From Amia ocellicauda (Eukaryota > Chordata > Actinopteri > Amiiformes > Amiidae), in the NCBI RefSeq assembly GCF_036373705.1, contig NC_089866.1, positions 22,794,001 through 22,858,000 on the forward strand: 64,000 bases of DNA, given 5' to 3'. Both the position numbers and the translations under genes were made by a program. Shown piece after piece: positions 58,850 to 64,000 of the stretch (within the stretch, counting starts at the first letter, position 1; each line of letters opens with the position of its first letter). The notes under the pieces are model-generated. The model did not search any database. It saw nothing but the letters and a program-made list of their open reading frames with translations, and had not been told where the DNA came from.

Positions 58850-60918
58850 AAATTGCGTGTTTTTATCACACTCTCCGCCTTGCTGTTATGGCGCCACCAT
58901 CCGGAGTGTGAAAATAATGATAACACACATTCCTGTAGCATAGATCGAAGAGGAGGAGCAGGAGGAGGAGAAGAAGAAGAAGAAAACCTTCCTCTCGTTT
59001 TAAACATTACTACCGATCGTCCCCAGAGATGTGTTTCACTAAAGGAACACACACTGGGCTATAAGTAAAGCTTCATAAAATAAAAAAGAAACAACTGTAG
59101 TAATGCATGCAGTACATTAAGTTAGTAGATCTGTATTAAATAAAAAAACCATAAAATCCAGAGAGGACATGAGAAACACTACAGTTCTGTTGTTGCAGTG
59201 TGCTACATCTTTGTTTACAATTTTGTACTTGAGATTTAAAGATTTTATAATGTAAGCATGTGTACAGTTCCTGTCTCTACCTCCCCCGATGTGTCTGTGT
59301 TTTCTCAACTGCATTGCCAAAACAAAGTCTGCTTTTATTTAATATAAATATGTTTACAATAAACAAAATGAACAGTTTACATGGGAAACACTACCTCTGT
59401 TTCTCGTGCACCCTGATAATCAATCACCTGTCACTTAGCATCCTACCCTTTTCATCCAGGGCTCCATTAATTCTGCTGTGCAGTTAGAAACGCTGTTTAT
59501 CAAAGAAACCACAGTAAAGAACAACTCCTTCCATCTTAGTCAGTGATTGCACTTTTGAATCATTAAAGACCAGGGCGATAAGTAGAAATCCTCTGAGCCA
59601 CATAATTCAAACTGCAGAATGTAGACTGTGTGATACTCAACAGTGCATTTATGTGGTTAGAATTATTATACTTTCCCAAACACTTTTTATATATATATAT
59701 ATATATATTTTAACACGTACTTATTCCTTAATGAAAACAGACAGCACTATACAGTCCAAATACTTTGTTCTGAACTCAGACCCAAGTTGTTTAAACAAAC
59801 ATGTAAGAATATTAAAACAGCTTTGTCAATTCTAGATGCTGATGTGTTTTATATAAATGATCTTACTATAAAACTGCTGTTTACAACAAGTCAATACAAA
59901 AAAAAGAGTTGATACTGAGGGGTTTAGAGTGCTAGTTTTTTCAATCCACTGCCAAGTAAACTGAATCTAAAAAATGATTCTAAGTTATCAAAATATGAGT
60001 TCCACGTCCAGATAATACACTGACCAATTTTATTTAGGCACCACATGTTTAACAGCTGTTCATAATGTGCACTGTGACTAATTTTAACTTTGTAAATGTT
60101 TCCGGAAAAGCAAATAATGTATTTGTTCGAAATTATCATCAATTCTGAGGATAAATAATTTCTTTGGAAATGAGACAAAATTATTAGGCCAGCAAAAACA
60201 GGACTTTGTTACTGAGGAAAAATGAAAAGTAATTAGAGCAATGTTCAAAGTCACCTTGGTCTTCACACTTGGCAGAAAGTCAGTGGTGTTTTTTTGTTTT
60301 TTTAAGAAACGATTGAACTATCAATCTTGCTTCTTTCAGAGCTTAACATTTTGATGGAGGAAGTCTGACATTTCTGCTCCCTGAGAAACATTTCTCTAAT
60401 GTTCAAAGAGGAAACAACATAACAGGCACTCTTGGAGCAGACATATAAAACACTGTCAAAGTCAATGTAAGTGAAAATGTTATTGTTTTAAGCTAAAGAA
60501 ATGTTTCAGTCTTTCATGTAGATGTGCATTAAACACTTTGAAAGACTTGCAAAGTTATTAATAGTGATCCTTCACTTCCCCATCCTACAATGAGTGTCTG
60601 GATAGAAGGAATAACATATTTCGATTGGTCTTGCTGCATGTGTTCTCAAATATATGTGATTAATGACGTGACATTAATTATTCTGGGAAGTTTCTTATTA
60701 TAACAACATGGTACACATTTGAGATTGAACAAATATTTCCCTTTGTTATTCTTCCCATTGCATATTGAACTTTATGTTTATATATGTGTGGGGCTCTGTA
60801 TGTGTAGCAAAAACATTTCAATTCACAACAACCTAGTTTGAATTTCTTAAAACAAACGTCCACTTACTGCTTTGCTATAAATTGTATTTTTCTTGTAAAT
60901 TGTAACTATATATCCACA

Positions 60919-61006
<88 letters not shown>

Positions 61007-64000
61007 CATCACCATCAGCCTATAGCGATCCATTGCTGGATGAAGGCCTCCCCAAGATGTTTCCACTTTCTTCAATCTACAGCTGCAAAATTATAAAAAT
61101 AAATTAAATACTAATATGATATCATAATAATGTGATGGAAGAGCCATCATATGTGTCACTTCATGTATTTGTTGACTTTCATTCAGTGCGTGAATGATCT
61201 GGGAATGATTCTCTACCTAGAAAAATATATTTATAAATATGAAGATATAGATAAAGATATATAAACTGTAAATCTCACCACAACGGATATATAAAAGATT
61301 AAAGTCAGGTTTAGATCTCTTTCAGCCCACAATTAACAAAGAAAACATCTGGAAACACTTTACCTTATCTGATTTAGTATGCTTTTGTTTTGCTTTGTTT
61401 AAAGAGGGAAAGAAAAACGACCGTACACCAAAGTGATTTTTTTTGTATGTAAACATGGACAGCAGTGACCTCTTTCTGGAAGTATGTGGCTAGGAAGTAA
61501 ATATCTCTGTTGTTGATAATTGACAAGGACAGAGGCTGAAATTGGAAGACAAAAGAAGGAAGTTAAATTAATCACATAAGGTTGCATCAGATTGAAATGG
61601 ATTGAATACATTCCTCTTGCTTTGCGGACAAAAGAATACCAACTACAGAAGTCAATCATACAGTTTGCATGCATATGGATTCACGTGGACATGGATGTGA
61701 TCTTTTAAGAATATGATAGATAGGCTGTTATCAAAAGTAGTGAATGGGGAGCTGACTGCCATAAATGTAAAATAAATAGAAGCCCATAAAGCATAAGAAC
61801 TCATTGAAGATCGAGAGGTCCTGAAAATGTCTGGTTTTATCTGTAGCGTCTTTACCAAATGGTTGGAATTGTTGGTGGTTCACAAAAGGCCTCAGCACAT
61901 TACAAATTACTATATACTGTAATGGTCTCGATAAGAGGCTTGTTTGCTCAAAATGGAAAGATAACATCACCAATGGAACCTGATCACGAGACGATACTAT
62001 CTTTGGCTTTTTTTCTGTTTGCCCATTTAGCAACTTCAATCAGACTTTAATAAACACTTTTGACATTCTTTACTAATTTGTTGATATATAGCATATATAT
62101 ATAAGACATATATTATATATAAGACTTGGTATATATTGGATACAGCATCAATATACTGAAACCCTATTTTCAAAGTGACATTTCATAAGGAGAGAGTTTG
62201 AAGGAAAATAGCAGTGAGCAGTTAACAGTAAATAACAGGTAAGGAATAAGCAGAGGAAAACAGGATATGTTAGATATCTTATACCTTTTTAAAGTATTGT
62301 CTGATTCATCATTTTAACTGCAAATACAAGATGAATTGCTGCACTTCACACATTAAAGAACTTGCACAGTAAATAGTTTAACTTCCAGTAAAATCCACTT
62401 TAATTACCCCAGGAGAAAGCTTGTTATTTCAGTAATTATATCCTAAAAGCCTTGCCTTGATTACAAAAAACCCTTTGTTTTGTTTCTTTTTTGGCAAACC
62501 CCGTGTGTGAGTGTGTGTGACTTCAGGGAACGCCAACACACCTGCTATCACAAAGCCCATGAGGCATTTTCTGGAAGGAAGGTAGGCCACTGCAATGCCA
62601 AGAATGACTACAATGGTTTAATGTCAGTTGATTGTGCTTGCTAGAGGTTGATACTCCCAGCTAAACACCATGTAGACACTACTATCTATGCAAAATGTGG
62701 TCTAGGCACTTATGGTTGCAAAGACAGCAGCACCATCGCTACAAACACATGTAATGCCAAAACAGTACAGACCTGAATGTGTCCCGGGTAGAATTTAACA
62801 CATTTAACAGGTAATGTTTAGCTGGCATTTGTGAGAAAGAGACCATTCAAAACAAATGTTTTACATCAGTGCTGCCTGAATGAAGACATTAGTTACTCAT
62901 CTCACGCAGGGCCGAGCTCAGTGTTGAACAATTGCAGCATGACAGAGTGCTATATGGACTTTGGTCATATTGACCCGAGAGGTATATTTTTTGGTATATC
63001 TCAGAGTATATATATATGTATGGTATATATCATTCAAATTTTTCATGACTTTGTCAATCAGCCTGTTCCTAACAACTTCATATAATTGTGCTTTCTTTCT
63101 GCTTGAAAATGTGCTTTTTAAAAATACATTATAAATATGTATTGAATATGTATTGAATATGTATTGACCCCAGTCTGAAAATATCAGTGATAAGTGCATC
63201 CACAACTGTTATGTTAGTTGTTATTTTCATTGTTGTTTGAAGCTCTTGACATGATAATGATGTTCATACTAAGTAGATCTAACTAGATAGAGCTGTTCAG
63301 ATAAGGCCTGTTAGGTGGTTTAAATATATGCAAATGAACACATCTATATTGAAATAAAATGCTTCACAAAATATAATACTGTATGAATTAGAGAATGATT
63401 TAGATTTAAAATCAGCTTTTTACTACAGATATGGACTATGTTTCACAAAATGGCAGTTAGAAATATGAAAAGGATAGTTTTTTCAGTTTACATTTACAAT
63501 ACATATGTTCAAATTGTATTCTGTGTTTGGTTATTTGAGGGGAAAAAAAAACATTTACTTGTGTATTGAGAGCCTCATAAAACAAACAAAAGTGTTGATG
63601 TCTGAATGACTCTGGGTTTATTTCAATATCTTACTTTTGGGGTCAAAATGACCCCGGCTGGATTTAGTACATACATATGCATCAACACATTTTTATTTAA
63701 TCATATTTACAACATTTAATAAATTATACTACAATCAGATTATGGTAATTTAGCTTTTTATTGGTGATGTGGATTATACCCTGGGAAAAACCTGTAAATT
63801 ATACAGAGAAAACAAATTTGATGTAATTCTGCTACAATAACAGGGCTTTATTAAAACAATGTTTTCCAGATAACATTAATTACATGCATAATAATGTATT
63901 TATAAAAAAAAAAGATATTTTGCTATCATTGTTGCTTTTTCCAGTTTCTTCTTGGGTGTAATAACCTTCCTGACTTAACTGTAGACCTTAATAACTGTAT
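58850..64000. other. Gene-free region upstream of smarcb1
   Basis: There is a GA-rich patch at 58944-58984, an adjoining CA/TA microsatellite at 60915-61003, and a fragment at about 61015-61060 (CCATTGCTGGATGAAGGCCT) that resembles dispersed animal retroelement remnants. A three-copy repeat of ATGTATTGAAT lies at 63134-63168. No exon with recognisable homology was found up to the window end. Confidence 0.55.
60915..61003. repeat. (CA)n(TA)n compound microsatellite
   Basis: A CA run to about 60962 passes directly into a TA run ending at about 61003. Confidence 0.95.

Overview
The window is nuclear DNA of a ray-finned fish. It is AT-rich, intron-bearing vertebrate DNA with fish-type Tc1/mariner transposons, fold-back MITE-like elements and dinucleotide microsatellites. 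Species cannot be fixed from the sequence. No bacterial, viral or CRISPR-type system is present.

Four complete protein-coding genes were rebuilt exon by exon, with GT-AG junctions and continuous phase throughout. They are chchd10 (minus, CDS 1788-3360, 4 exons, 144 aa), mmp11 (plus, CDS 13640-38536, 8 exons, 489 aa), derl3 (plus, CDS 44000-49506, 7 exons, 259 aa) and smarcb1 (minus, CDS 51481-58748, 9 exons, 373 aa). This is the gene set of human 22q11.23 (CHCHD10, MMP11, SMARCB1, DERL3). From memory of the human map, the derl3-smarcb1 pair is inverted here as a block.

Layout: 1-1476 holds a well-preserved Tc1/mariner element with an open transposase frame and DD36E spacing. 1.7-3.5 kb is chchd10 with an NRF1-type promoter motif. 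3.5-13.5 kb is a long gene-free stretch between the head-to-head genes chchd10 and mmp11. 13.5-40.9 kb is mmp11; its intron 1 carries a GATATC-rich fold-back element, and its intron 6 carries a broken Tc1 element plus a second fold-back element. 41.2-42.8 kb is a decayed Tc1 element. 43.5-49.5 kb is derl3 behind a CCAAT-rich promoter with possible stress-response motifs. 51.2-58.8 kb is smarcb1, convergent with derl3. 58.9-64 kb shows no recognisable gene.

The genes are functionally separate: a mitochondrial intermembrane-space protein, a furin-activated secreted metalloproteinase, an ER-associated degradation membrane protein and the SNF5/BAF47 chromatin-remodelling subunit. The most notable observations are two consecutive introns with U12-type donors in derl3, a p97-binding-like WGEG tail in a Derlin-3, the GATATC-rich fold-back element, a perfect 42-bp hairpin inside a broken Tc1 copy, and the intact DD36E transposon.
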